This document shows, one piece after another, positions 18,563 through 27,008 of a DNA stretch of 64,000 nucleotides (position 1 is the stretch's first letter; the number at the start of each line of letters is the position of its first letter). Below the pieces are notes generated by a model. It did no database searches. It had not been told where the DNA came from and worked only from the letters and a program-made list of their open reading frames with translations. This DNA comes from G963662655 sp963666875. GTDB lineage: Bacteria; Cloacimonadota; Cloacimonadia; Cloacimonadales; JAIOQZ01. Location: positions 496,001-560,000 of the forward strand of contig CAXXPU010000006.1 of assembly GCA_963666875.2 (NCBI GenBank), written 5' to 3'. A program made the position numbers and the translations under genes.

Positions 18563-18939
18563 GATGTCTTCTTTCTTCTTTTCCGGGCACGATTGATTTT
18601 GGTTTTTCCACCAGTCTTACTTTCTGCATCCAGAATACTTACGATATCGCCACATACACTGAAGTAGATTCTAATCGTGCATTCGCGATTATGTTTCCCC
18701 CGATATTCGTACATTCCGTTTCCCAAGGATTCAATTTGTCTATTTTCATGCCTTTTCCTTTGCTCAACCAAGAGCAGATCATACCATTCATTCTCGCTCA
18801 TTTGCTCCAGCTTCTTAAGAAATATTATCATCGGATACCACTGCTTGGGACATTGTTTATGCAAGTCGTTTTCAATCATCTTGTTTAAATGATTGTCCCT
18901 GTGGCCGATGATAAAATCCGGATAATAAGCGATTCTCAA
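18559..18939 (-). CDS. higB: HigB/RelE-superfamily toxin of the TAC operon
   Basis: A basic protein of the phage Gp49/HigB type: the pattern IESLGNGMYEYRGKHNRECTIRIYF, then VSILDAESKTGGKTKINRARKRR, matches the family's 'L-x-G-x-Y-E-x-R ... R-I-x-F ... F-x-K-K ... A-x-x-R' core. HigB toxins are ribosome-dependent mRNA endonucleases. I choose the TTG at 18939 (GAAGGA, 6-base spacing) as start, giving 126 residues. The ATG at 18969 lies inside the promoter/operator, and ATG 18879 (106 residues) has a poorly placed ribosome site. A longer in-frame extension to 19242 only overlaps the neighbouring dehydrogenase gene antisense to its frame and is not credible. The start remains uncertain; the family call is firmer. 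Confidence 0.78.
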   Translation of the reverse strand: MRIAYYPDFIIGHRDNHLNKMIENDLHKQCPKQWYPMIIFLKKLEQMSENEWYDLLLVEQRKRHENRQIESLGNGMYEYRGKHNRECTIRIYFSVCGDIVSILDAESKTGGKTKINRARKRRKKTS

Positions 18940-18959
18940 AATCAATCCTTCACAAACAC

Positions 18960-18987
18960 AATATAACATATACGTTATATTTGTCGA
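18960..18987 (-). promoter_or_regulatory. Promoter of the TAC operon
   Basis: Read on the minus strand: TCGACA (18987-18982), a 16-bp spacer, then TATATT (18965-18960). The predicted transcript would start near 18953, so the leader is very short before the GAAGGA/TTG start. The spacer and -10 overlap the palindrome at 18961-18980. Confidence 0.6.
18961..18980. promoter_or_regulatory. Palindromic operator candidate for the HigA-like antitoxin
   Basis: ATATAAC (18961-18967) and GTTATAT (18974-18980) are perfect inverted arms of 7 bp around a 6-bp centre. The site overlaps the -10 of the TAC promoter, the usual position for HigA autorepression. The binding itself is inferred. Confidence 0.6.
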
Positions 18988-19054
18988 GTATTTTCTATAT
19001 CTCCGCCGGCAGTTTCCCGCCGGCGGTATTTGTATATCGTAGAATCGTCGTTGT

Positions 19055-20590
19055 TTAGAGGTAGGGGATATGTCCTTTGCCGACGCCCTTGACCTTGCAG
19101 CCGAGTTTCTTGTAGGCTTTGATTTTCTCGTCGGCGAGGAAGTTCGAGCAGTCGATGACAAGCGGCTTGGTTCCGCAGAGTTCGACCATCTGCTCGGGGG
19201 TGAGATTCTTGTACGCGGAATGACCGACGGCCAGCACGACAACGTCCGCCCCCGCGAGGGTCTTCTTCATATCCTTTTCGATATATTCCATTTCCATCTC
19301 AGGCCAGGTCTCGACATAGACGTCGTGGACATTGACGATCGCCCACTCGCCCTTGAGCTCGCGAACCAGCGTCTCGGACGGTGAATGACGCGTGTCGCCA
19401 ACCTCTTCGAGATAGGATACGCCCAGTACCGCGATTTTCACGTCTTTCAGTTCGGGATAATCTTCTTTGATGATCGCGATGGTGTGTCGCGGCATGGTGT
19501 CGTTGATATTGACCGCGTTGATGGCGACGGCGAGCATGTCGTCGATTTCAAAGACATCCCGCATCGCCCAGTTGGCGAGAACCGGGTCCTTGGTCAGGCA
19601 GTATCCGCCCACGCCGAGGCTTGGACGCAGCAGGTTGTTGTGGGTTTCGCGTTTGCGGATAGCATCGCGAACCTTGAATATATCGACGCCGATCTTCTCC
19701 GCGAACCGTGCCCATTCGAGCGTCAGCGCGATGTTGGCGGCGCGATAGGAGTTTTCCATCACCTTCGCCATTTCGGATGCGTTGGTGTTGTCGAGCTCGG
19801 TGAGCGGGAATTCTTCGGTGTTGAGTACGTCGGTGAGGAATGCGCGCGCGAGGTCTTTGCTCTGCTGGTTCACGCCGGAGAAGACGCGCCAGTAGTCGCG
19901 GATCGATTCCACGTAGCGAGCGCCGGGCATAACGCGTTCGTAGGAGTGTGCCACCAGCGGCGGGAACTTATCTGTGTCGATGCCGCGTTTCTTGAATTCC
20001 TCTTCAAGAATGGGCTTGACGATCCGTTCGGAGGTTCCGGGCGGAACCGTGGTTTCGACCAGTACGAGGCAATCCGGCTTGATGTGCTGACCCAGCGTGC
20101 GCATGCCGTCGCGGAAATGCGAGACATCGCAGTAACCCTTCTCGGCTTCGCCGAAAGCGGGTTTGGTCGCGTCGAGCTGGATATCGACGACGACGACGTC
20201 GGCCACTTCGTAGGCTGTGTTTTCCCACGTAGCGCGAAGGCTGTCTTTCTCTTTCACGCAGCGCTTGAAGATCTCGGGCACTTCCGGGTCGGAAGAGCTG
20301 ACGGGCGGGATACCGGTATTGATCACCGGCGTCTTCCAGAACGACCGGCGCGAAGGGCGCTGATGACCGTGCACGAAATAGATGGTATCGCCATTCTTGT
20401 CGGTGGCGTCCGCAATGACGCTCGCCATCACACAGCCGACGAATCCCATGCCTTGCACGGTGACGATCTTTCTTCCTCTTTTACGTTGTTCTTCAGTGAT
20501 GCGCAGGATTTCCTGGCGCTCCTTCTGGTTTGCTTCCTCGTTCGGAAGTTGATATTTCGTTCCATCGGGTGCGATTGAGACATTCATCAT
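19055..20590 (-). CDS. Nucleotide-sugar dehydrogenase (UDP-glucose/UDP-ManNAc dehydrogenase family)
   Basis: 511 residues; ATG preceded by GGAAGGAAACAGTT. An NAD-binding Rossmann motif occurs at residues 46-56 (QGMGFVGCVMA). The central helix domain contains the conserved segment ASEMAKVMENSYRAANIALTLEWARFAEKIGVD. The catalytic cysteine is seen in GVGGYCLTKDP, and a C-terminal UDP-sugar domain follows (VLGVSYLEEVGDTRHSPS, DVVVLAVGHSAYKNL). These enzymes oxidise a nucleotide sugar twice to the uronic acid for polysaccharide or glycan synthesis. The protein has an N-terminal extension of about 40 residues compared with WecC/Ugd and a modified substrate loop, so I do not name the sugar. It is last in the frdB-frdA-malic enzyme transcription unit, with a 33-bp gap. 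Confidence 0.85.
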   Translation of the reverse strand: MMNVSIAPDGTKYQLPNEEANQKERQEILRITEEQRKRGRKIVTVQGMGFVGCVMASVIADATDKNGDTIYFVHGHQRPSRRSFWKTPVINTGIPPVSSSDPEVPEIFKRCVKEKDSLRATWENTAYEVADVVVVDIQLDATKPAFGEAEKGYCDVSHFRDGMRTLGQHIKPDCLVLVETTVPPGTSERIVKPILEEEFKKRGIDTDKFPPLVAHSYERVMPGARYVESIRDYWRVFSGVNQQSKDLARAFLTDVLNTEEFPLTELDNTNASEMAKVMENSYRAANIALTLEWARFAEKIGVDIFKVRDAIRKRETHNNLLRPSLGVGGYCLTKDPVLANWAMRDVFEIDDMLAVAINAVNINDTMPRHTIAIIKEDYPELKDVKIAVLGVSYLEEVGDTRHSPSETLVRELKGEWAIVNVHDVYVETWPEMEMEYIEKDMKKTLAGADVVVLAVGHSAYKNLTPEQMVELCGTKPLVIDCSNFLADEKIKAYKKLGCKVKGVGKGHIPYL

Positions 20591-20623
20591 AACTGTTTCC
20601 TTCCATGTGTATTTTGATAGGAA

Positions 20624-22078
20624 TTACATCAGTTCATCAACCGCGTACTGAAGCGCCTTGTCAAGTAATTCTTGCGGCGCTTTTCCGATAAATCCATTCT
20701 TTATAAGGTTATCCGTCAGCTCCCGTGAATACCGGATGTCCTTCTCGGCTCTCGCAAAGGCTTCCTCTCTGGTCATGGTAATACGCGCCACGCCGTCCTC
20801 GATCGCCTGCATGGCAACGTCCGCCGCCTCGTGCGGGAAGACGTCCGCCTCGTCCATGGTCGGGATGATGTAATCGGGATGGATGCCGTTCTTCTCCGCG
20901 TAGTTCGCCAGCGAGTGCGCGGCCGCGATCGCCATGTTGTCGGTCACCTTGCGGCTTCTGACCATGAGCGCGCCCTTGAGGATGCCCGGGAATCCGAGCG
21001 AGTTGTTGACCTGGTTGGCGAAGTCGCCGCGACCGGTCGCCACGATGAACGCGCCGGCTTCTTTCGCCGCGTAGGGGTAGATTTCCGGCACCGGATTGGC
21101 GCAGGCGAAGATGATCGATTTCGGTGCCATGGACTGGATCCACTCCTTCTTGATGCGGTCGGGTCCGGGCTTGGAGAGCGTGATCAGGACGTCTGCGCCC
21201 TTCATCGCCTCGGTGAAATCGTCTATCTTCTTCGGATTTGTTGTCTGGCAGAGTTCCCATTTGCGGTAGAAGCGCGGGTCGGCTTCGATGTCGCCGCGAT
21301 CTTTATGCAGCGAACCTTTCGAATCGAACATGATCATGTTCCCGGGATTGCCACCCGCCGCGATGATGATGCGCGCGATGGTGGTGTTGGAGGCTCCGGC
21401 ACCCATATAGACGATCTTCACGTCTCCGATCTTCTTGTTCGCGAGCTTGATGGCGTTGATGAGTCCGGCGAGGGTCACGCAGGCAGTTCCCTGCGCGTCG
21501 TCGTGCCATACGGGGATATCGCATTCCTCGCGCAGGACGTCGAGCACCTTGTAGCAGTTGGGCTGCGAGATGTCCTCGAGGTTGATCGCTCCGAAGCTGT
21601 GCTGACAACGTTTGACGAAATCGATGATGGTCTCGGGGACCTTCACGCCCTCGTCGTTGCGACTGTCGATGCAGAGCGCGGTCGCATCCACGCCGCCGAG
21701 GTATTTCATCAGAAACGCCTTGCCTTCCATCACGCCGAGGCCGCCCGGAGGGGTGCAGTCGCCGTCGCCGAGTACGCGAGTCGAGTCGCTCACGACCGCC
21801 ACGAGGTTGCCGCGGTTGGAGAGCTCGAAGGAGGTCTCGTTATCGTCGCGGATGGTGGTGGAAACCTTGGACACGCCCGGTGTGTACCATACGTTGAACC
21901 AGTTGAAACCGAATACGCCGGCTTTCGGCACGGTCTGCATCTTGCCTCCGTAGTGACGGTGCATGAGTTCGGCGAGCTTTTTCAGAAGCAGGGTCTTGCC
22001 CTTGGCAATCTGTTCCTGAGTAAAGTTTTCGGGAAATACCTCGTTGAGGTTATCGAGACTGATATTCAATTTCTTCAT
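20624..22078 (-). CDS. Malic enzyme (malate to pyruvate, NAD(P)-linked)
   Basis: 484 residues; ATG with AAAGGAG 6 bases upstream. Malic-enzyme signatures are present in order: YTPGVSKVSTTI, the Arg/Lys-containing active-site region, the metal-binding VWHDDAQGTACVTLAGLINA, the nucleotide-binding VYMGAGASNTTIARIIIAAGG, and SIIFACANPVPEIYPYAA. The enzyme decarboxylates malate oxidatively to pyruvate and CO2. It sits 15 bp after the fumarate reductase/succinate dehydrogenase flavoprotein gene. Together with an unlinked fumarase, these genes would connect succinate to pyruvate, as expected in a propionate- or amino-acid-degrading bacterium. The cofactor preference cannot be read safely from sequence alone. 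Confidence 0.9.
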   Translation of the reverse strand: MKKLNISLDNLNEVFPENFTQEQIAKGKTLLLKKLAELMHRHYGGKMQTVPKAGVFGFNWFNVWYTPGVSKVSTTIRDDNETSFELSNRGNLVAVVSDSTRVLGDGDCTPPGGLGVMEGKAFLMKYLGGVDATALCIDSRNDEGVKVPETIIDFVKRCQHSFGAINLEDISQPNCYKVLDVLREECDIPVWHDDAQGTACVTLAGLINAIKLANKKIGDVKIVYMGAGASNTTIARIIIAAGGNPGNMIMFDSKGSLHKDRGDIEADPRFYRKWELCQTTNPKKIDDFTEAMKGADVLITLSKPGPDRIKKEWIQSMAPKSIIFACANPVPEIYPYAAKEAGAFIVATGRGDFANQVNNSLGFPGILKGALMVRSRKVTDNMAIAAAHSLANYAEKNGIHPDYIIPTMDEADVFPHEAADVAMQAIEDGVARITMTREEAFARAEKDIRYSRELTDNLIKNGFIGKAPQELLDKALQYAVDELM

Positions 22079-22093
22079 CGATAGCTCCTTTGT

Positions 22094-23767
22094 TTAGAGT
22101 ATGGTTCCCTCGTAGTGCGCGGTCAGTTGCTTTGCCTTCACATGATCGGGAATGTAGTCGGGCAGCACCATGGGTGATACGGTTTTTCTGTCAATGCCCA
22201 ATTCCTCGGCTTCCTTGTTGTACTTATGAACGTGATCCAGCGTCAGCGCGCCATGTGCAACGCCTTCAGCAGCACGCATGGCAGCGTTTGTTCCGGCGCG
22301 ACGTCCGAACACGATGATGTCGAGCTGCGAATTGCCCATCAGCCTGTTGCGACCATGCACGCCGCCACTGGCTTCTCCCGCGACGTACAGACCGGGGATG
22401 GTGGTCTCCGATTTCTCGTTGATCTCCAGACCGCCGTTCTGGTAGTGCAGGGTGGGATAGACCAGCATGGGGTATTTGGTGATGTCGATGTCGAAACGCT
22501 TGTACTGCCGCAGCATGGCGGGAAGGTTGCGCTCGATGGTGCCCGGTCCGCTGAGCTCCTCGATCAGGGGCGAATCGAGCCAGATGCCATAGAGTCCGGC
22601 GGGAGTCTTGACGCCGAGGTTACGTTCGAGGCATTCGCGGATGAAGGCGGACGCTTCGATGTCGCGCGGCTCGAGCGGATAGACGAATAACTCACCCTGG
22701 TTATTGACCGGCTGTGCTCCCAGCGCGCGAATCTTCTCGGTGCAGAGGAATCCGACGATCTGCTCCGGATAGACGGCCCCCGTGGGGTGGTATTGCACGG
22801 AATCCATGAAGAGCAGCTTCGCGCCGGCACGGTAGCCGAGGACCAAGCCGTCCGCGGTGGCGCCGTAGTGGTTGGTGGTCTCGAACCCGCGGATGTGCAG
22901 GCGCCCGAATCCACCCGTGGCGATGATGATCGACTTGGCACGGATGGTGGAGAACTGCTTGTTCTCGAGGTGGAACATCACCGCGCCGGCTGCCTGACCC
23001 TTGTCGTCCATGATCAGCTCGATCACGGCGGTGTATTCGATATATCTTATCGTTTCGGGGTGGTTATAAACTTCGTCGCGCAGCACCTTGCAGATGGCGG
23101 CGCCAGTGTAGTCGCGCGCGGAGTGCATGCGACTGCGGCAGGTTCCGCCGCCGGGCTTGACCATCATGGTGCCGTCCTCGTTCTTGTCGAACATCACGCC
23201 GAGTTCTTCCAGCCACTTGATCGACTGGGGGGCGTCCCTGACCAGCGCTTCGACCAGCTCGGGTTTGTTGTCGAAGTGCCCGCCGCCGATCACGTCGAGG
23301 TAGTGTAGCGTGGGCGTGTCGTCGGTCTGGTCGGCAGCCTGGATACCGCCCTGCGCCATCATGGAGTTTGAGTCGCCCAGACGCAGCTTTGTGACGAGGG
23401 TGACGTTCGCGCCGCCGGCTTCGGCTTCGAGCGCCGCGGCGAGTCCGGCGGAACCGGCGCCGATGACCAGCACGTCCGTCTCTTCGGTGATATTCTCGAG
23501 GTCAATAATATCGGGGTCGATGCGCGCGTAGGACTCGAGCAGATCGGCGATCTCTGTGGTGATCTTCTCGCCCTTGTTCGGCCCCATGCGAACCACGCGT
23601 CTCGATTCTTCCTTGTAATCGGGGTGGAACTTGCCGAGAATCTCTTCCCGTTCCGATTCGCTCATGCCCGGATAGACCTGCTTTCCGTATTTCTTGGCCA
23701 GTTCGAGCCGCTTCGGGCGGGTCATTTCCACCATTTTAATCGATTCCATCATATATTCCGGATACAT
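22094..23767 (-). CDS. frdA: Soluble-type fumarate reductase/succinate dehydrogenase flavoprotein subunit
   Basis: 557 residues; ATG after GCAGGAGTAACT. The FAD motif is VLVIGAGSAGLAAALEAEAGG. Substrate-site motifs are seen in HSARDYTGAA, in LHYQNGGLEIN (the HYxxGG of this family) and in VAGEASGGVHGRNRLMGNS. The covalent-FAD histidine of SdhA/FrdA (normally Ser-His-Thr before AAQGG) is absent: the text reads SNSMMAQGG, so FAD is probably non-covalent, as in NadB. No membrane-anchor gene lies nearby. It interconverts fumarate and succinate with electrons passing through the Fe-S subunit encoded 33 bp upstream. L-aspartate oxidase is an alternative, but the linked Fe-S gene argues against it. 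Confidence 0.87.
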   Translation of the reverse strand: MYPEYMMESIKMVEMTRPKRLELAKKYGKQVYPGMSESEREEILGKFHPDYKEESRRVVRMGPNKGEKITTEIADLLESYARIDPDIIDLENITEETDVLVIGAGSAGLAAALEAEAGGANVTLVTKLRLGDSNSMMAQGGIQAADQTDDTPTLHYLDVIGGGHFDNKPELVEALVRDAPQSIKWLEELGVMFDKNEDGTMMVKPGGGTCRSRMHSARDYTGAAICKVLRDEVYNHPETIRYIEYTAVIELIMDDKGQAAGAVMFHLENKQFSTIRAKSIIIATGGFGRLHIRGFETTNHYGATADGLVLGYRAGAKLLFMDSVQYHPTGAVYPEQIVGFLCTEKIRALGAQPVNNQGELFVYPLEPRDIEASAFIRECLERNLGVKTPAGLYGIWLDSPLIEELSGPGTIERNLPAMLRQYKRFDIDITKYPMLVYPTLHYQNGGLEINEKSETTIPGLYVAGEASGGVHGRNRLMGNSQLDIIVFGRRAGTNAAMRAAEGVAHGALTLDHVHKYNKEAEELGIDRKTVSPMVLPDYIPDHVKAKQLTAHYEGTIL

Positions 23768-23800
23768 AGTTACTCCTGCTTCATCGTAGATTGGTTAGCG

Positions 23801-24487
23801 CTAACCGAGCTTGATCTCGCGGCTGTAATACTTCTTCGCCAGATCTTCGCGCGAGGATGACATCATTTCTTTGAACTCGGGATCGTACTTGCCGTCGGCG
23901 ACTTCCCGAATCCGGATTTCCAGTTGCGGATGCTTCGGGGACAGGTAGCGCGCGTAGAGTCGCTGCGCCAGGATCGCCGCGTTGTACTGCACGATCTCGG
24001 CGGGGCAACGAAGCGCGCAGAGACCGCACCGGATACAGTCGAACGAGAGGTCGGCAGCACGGGCGATATCTCCGCGGATGAGCGCCTGGATGTAGTCCAT
24101 CACCTGAATTTCCTGCGGACATGCCTTGGTGCAGGTGTTGCAGGCGACGCAACGGAACACGGTGGGGAATAACCTCTGGAACGTGTCCTCATCCGGCGTC
24201 AGTTCCGCGATGTCGTAGATCGGCTTCTCGGCGGGTACGAACGGTATCTGCGCGATCGCCATCCCCTCGGTCACCACCGTCTGGCACGCCAGACCGCCCT
24301 TCAGTTTGTAGTCTCCGGCCTCGCGGTAGATCGTACCGCAAGCCCCGCAATAGCCTTCGCGGCATCCGACGCCACGTTTCAGTTGGAATCCCGCGTATTC
24401 GATCGCCGTCAGGATCGTCGATCCTTCCGGAACCATGTAGGATTCGCCCATGATATAGACCTTAACCATCTTGCGCTGGTTCTGCAT
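23801..24487 (-). CDS. frdB: Fumarate reductase/succinate dehydrogenase iron-sulfur subunit
   Basis: 228 residues; ATG with GGAGG upstream. The N-terminal plant-type ferredoxin domain has Cys42, Cys47, Cys50 and Cys68 (CREGYCGAC then LAC) for a [2Fe-2S] cluster. Two ferredoxin-type motifs follow, C113-x2-C-x2-C-x3-C123 and C151-x2-C-x2-C-x3-C161, suggesting two [4Fe-4S] clusters, whereas classical SdhB/FrdB has one [4Fe-4S] and one [3Fe-4S]. It is the first gene of the operon and should relay electrons to or from the flavoprotein. The absence of cytochrome b-type anchor genes implies a soluble complex with another electron partner, perhaps ferredoxin or an NADH-linked enzyme. Confidence 0.88.
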   Translation of the reverse strand: MQNQRKMVKVYIMGESYMVPEGSTILTAIEYAGFQLKRGVGCREGYCGACGTIYREAGDYKLKGGLACQTVVTEGMAIAQIPFVPAEKPIYDIAELTPDEDTFQRLFPTVFRCVACNTCTKACPQEIQVMDYIQALIRGDIARAADLSFDCIRCGLCALRCPAEIVQYNAAILAQRLYARYLSPKHPQLEIRIREVADGKYDPEFKEMMSSSREDLAKKYYSREIKLG

Positions 24488-24930
24488 AGAGCCTCCAGGA
24501 TTGTATTGTAGTATTCTTTGGTTGCTGAATTGTCGGTTCGATTCGTGCTTTCGAGATGATAGATTTTCAAGCTATACCCCATAAGTCGTGGATGAACGCC
24601 CTGCTCCACGGCGCACTTCGGCGCTTGTGGACCAGCATGATATCTTCGAATCTTCTTGCCACTCGGCTTTGCAGCCGTCGATTGATCACTTGAATACGGA
24701 ATCAGCTTCATTTTTCGATTCCTGTCAATTTTTTTCTGATAAAATTACCATAAACTCTTTTCTGCACGCCGGAATGCACAATCAACGTGAATGATCTTCA
24801 GCGACTCGTGTGCGGAAAATTCGCGGTATGAACAAGGTTCATAAATCGCGTGGCTATATTGGATTGACAAATTTTCATGCGTTATCCAGTTTTGAATTAT
24901 CGTTAACGAGTATGCTTTCAGGAGGATCTC
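24488..24930. other. Divergent intergenic region
   Basis: A 443-bp region between divergent frdB and the PorV-like gene. TTGACA occurs on the minus strand (24729-24724) and on the plus strand (24864-24869), but neither has a good -10 at 16-18 bp. The 100-codon minus frame ending at 24409 overlaps frdB and looks spurious. The GC-rich block at about 24585-24695 differs in composition from its AT-rich surroundings and may be a relic repeat. Confidence 0.4.
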
Positions 24931-26052
24931 ATGTTCCGGATTTTCAATACTGAGAAATGTAGCTTCATAATCGTATTTTATATCGTAACCTCGTCGATAT
25001 TCTGCATCGGTGATCTCGATTATCACCACATGCCCGTCTCATCTACACAGATTGCGATGGGCTATCGAAACGCCATGGGTTCGTACATCTGGAGCAACAA
25101 CCCGCTGAACGTATGGCAAAACCCGGCGATCCTGGGATATCAGGACGGTCTGTCGATCGGCTATTACAAAAATTACTACGACAAATACTTCAAAGAGAGC
25201 GCTTCGATGGTCAGCCTCGGCTGGAGAGGTATCGGGATTCTTCTACCGTCGTACAATGAAGCGGAGAAATTCGGTCACACATTGGACTGGGGTGAGTATA
25301 GAATGACGAATGAGGATGGAAGTCTCAAAGGGACTGGTCATTCCTACACGACAACAAGTCAGTATGCGCTGGGTGTGAATTTGATGAAGATGATCAACTG
25401 GCGCAGCCAGAAGGAAGAAATATTCGATCTGTCCCTGGGTTTATCTCTGATGTATTACCGCTTTCTCAACGAACGGGAATATGTCGATAGCAGCGTGGAA
25501 CACGAAAACCGCGCTCCCAGCGAAAGCAAGTACATGCTCAACATGGGCGTTCTCGGCAGGATTTCTCCGTTGCAGAATATTGATACCCCCTTCGGCCTCG
25601 ATATAACCGTCGGATATACAGACGAAAATATGAATGCCGAAGACGAGTTCGTCTATCGCACGACTTATTCCGGCGCCGTTCGAGGATCGCTGAAGAGCTC
25701 GGTTCTGCGTGTACCCGTGCTGAACGATTTCGTGGATGATCTTGTCAGCGTGACCCTGACTGAAGACTACAGCGATATGGAAGACTCCTATATCACGAAC
25801 ACATACTCGCAGGGCCTTGAACTCGGCGTGTTCAGTACCTTCTATCTGCGTTTCGGTCACTATTTCGAGAACAATAACGACAAAGAAGAGAACTACGACA
25901 TGATTGGCTACGGTCTGAAATTCCACTATAAAGACTGGGCCGGCTTCGAGTGGAACTACTCCGAGAGCGAAGAGGATGCGATCTTCGCGTTCAACGATAC
26001 CTGGGACATGATGCTGAACGTCAACCTGTGGAAGATCATCGATGCGATGTAG
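24931..26052 (+). CDS. PorV/UPF0164-like outer-membrane beta-barrel protein
   Basis: 373 residues; ATG with CAGGAGGATCTC upstream. After an N-terminal hydrophobic export segment (FIIVFYIVTSSIFCIG) comes the pattern VSSTQIAMGYRNAMGSYIWSNNPLNVWQNPAILG. This matches the 'A-x-x-G-x-A-x-A ... N-P-A-x-L-G' opening of PorV/PorQ and UPF0164 barrels. The rest alternates aromatic beta-strands (LGWRGIGILLPS, FDLSLGLSLMYYRF, MIGYGLKFHYKDWAGFEWNYS), as expected for an FadL-type porin fold, and the protein ends in a beta-strand. PorV shuttles type IX secretion substrates to the attachment complex, which would fit the many tailed proteins here. The family call is moderate and the role is inferred. Confidence 0.62.
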   Translation: MFRIFNTEKCSFIIVFYIVTSSIFCIGDLDYHHMPVSSTQIAMGYRNAMGSYIWSNNPLNVWQNPAILGYQDGLSIGYYKNYYDKYFKESASMVSLGWRGIGILLPSYNEAEKFGHTLDWGEYRMTNEDGSLKGTGHSYTTTSQYALGVNLMKMINWRSQKEEIFDLSLGLSLMYYRFLNEREYVDSSVEHENRAPSESKYMLNMGVLGRISPLQNIDTPFGLDITVGYTDENMNAEDEFVYRTTYSGAVRGSLKSSVLRVPVLNDFVDDLVSVTLTEDYSDMEDSYITNTYSQGLELGVFSTFYLRFGHYFENNNDKEENYDMIGYGLKFHYKDWAGFEWNYSESEEDAIFAFNDTWDMMLNVNLWKIIDAM

Positions 26053-26078
26053 TTAATCTGATAAGAGGAGAACAGACG

Positions 26079-27008
26079 ATGCTGAAGACCCTCATCCTCG
26101 AACCGATGCCAGAGCGCTTCCACTACGAAATCGAAGCGCGCGGCTGGCAGCAGTGGTTTCACCGGATCGAAGACGTGACATTGTCGGAGGAATCGAATTC
26201 CGGCTGGCAGGCGATCGTCATCCGCACGAAGACGCGGTTCGACCGGAGCATGTTCCGGCTGTTTCCCGACCTGAAGCTGCTGATCCGCGCCGGAACCGGA
26301 TTCGACAACATCGAGCTGGACGCCACGGGTGACGTCGTCGTATGCAATACACCCGACGCCAATGCCATCGCAGCAGCCGAACACACGCTGTCGTTTATCC
26401 TCGCGCTGATCAAGCATCTGAACCTCGCCGGGCGGAACGTGCTGTCGGAGAGATGGCGCGATGGAATGCCGTACAACCCCGAGATATCGGAGCTTCGCGT
26501 GCTGCTCGTGGGCGTGGGACGTGTCGGCGGCAGGGTCGCGAGATGCCTGCGCATGCTGGGTGCTAAAGTGAAGGGTGTCGATCCGTATCTGACGGCAAAG
26601 GAGCGGATTGAGCGTGGCATCGAGTTTGTTGGGTACGAGGATGGCTTGAAGTGGTGCAACATGTTGAGCTTTCACTGCCCCCTCACCGACGAGACCCGTA
26701 ACTACTTCGTCGAAAAGCATCTGGATATCACAGAGGAATCGATCTGGCTGGTCAATACCGCACGTGGACCGATCGTCTCGTGGAAGGCGGTCGAGAAGGG
26801 CGTTAAATCGGGAAAGATTCTCGGCGCAGCGCTGGATGTGTTCGATCCCGAGCCCTGGATTCCTCCAGCTATCGCCAATGATCCTCGTATCATGCTCTCT
26901 CCGCACACCGGAGCGCGTACTGGTGCAGCACAGGAGCGACTCGCGCTCGAAACGATCCATGTGTGGCAGGAGTTCGCGTTTCACGGAAGGGTAATCAATA
27001 AAGTATAA
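26079..27008 (+). CDS. D-2-hydroxyacid dehydrogenase (phosphoglycerate dehydrogenase-like)
   Basis: The ATG at 26079 has AAGAGGAGAAC upstream and lies 26 bp after the previous gene; the longer in-frame version would overlap that gene by 100 bp. The 309-residue product shows the family's order: IRAGTGFDNIEL (substrate site), the catalytic Arg/Glu/His set with TARGPIVSWKAVEKGVKSGKILGAALDVFDPEP, His in LSPHTGARTGAAQ, and the NAD site LLVGVGRVGGRVARCLRMLGAKVKGVDP. These enzymes reduce 2-ketoacids or oxidise D-2-hydroxyacids; short versions without an ACT domain include serA1-like and hydroxypyruvate/glyoxylate reductases. The substrate cannot be fixed from sequence. The long antisense frame over it is a shadow. 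Confidence 0.88.
   Translation: MLKTLILEPMPERFHYEIEARGWQQWFHRIEDVTLSEESNSGWQAIVIRTKTRFDRSMFRLFPDLKLLIRAGTGFDNIELDATGDVVVCNTPDANAIAAAEHTLSFILALIKHLNLAGRNVLSERWRDGMPYNPEISELRVLLVGVGRVGGRVARCLRMLGAKVKGVDPYLTAKERIERGIEFVGYEDGLKWCNMLSFHCPLTDETRNYFVEKHLDITEESIWLVNTARGPIVSWKAVEKGVKSGKILGAALDVFDPEPWIPPAIANDPRIMLSPHTGARTGAAQERLALETIHVWQEFAFHGRVINKV

Noticed and set aside
19385..20578. A 397-codon plus-strand frame opposite the nucleotide-sugar dehydrogenase
   Set aside because: Antisense shadow of a conserved gene with a catalytic Cys motif on the other strand.
20831..22084. A 417-codon plus-strand frame opposite the malic enzyme gene
   Set aside because: It is an antisense shadow of a strongly conserved enzyme; composition is Arg/His/Val-rich with no recognisable domain and no ribosome site.
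24409..24711. A 100-codon minus-strand ORF upstream of frdB
   Set aside because: It overlaps the start of frdB in another frame, lacks a ribosome site and has no recognisable protein features.
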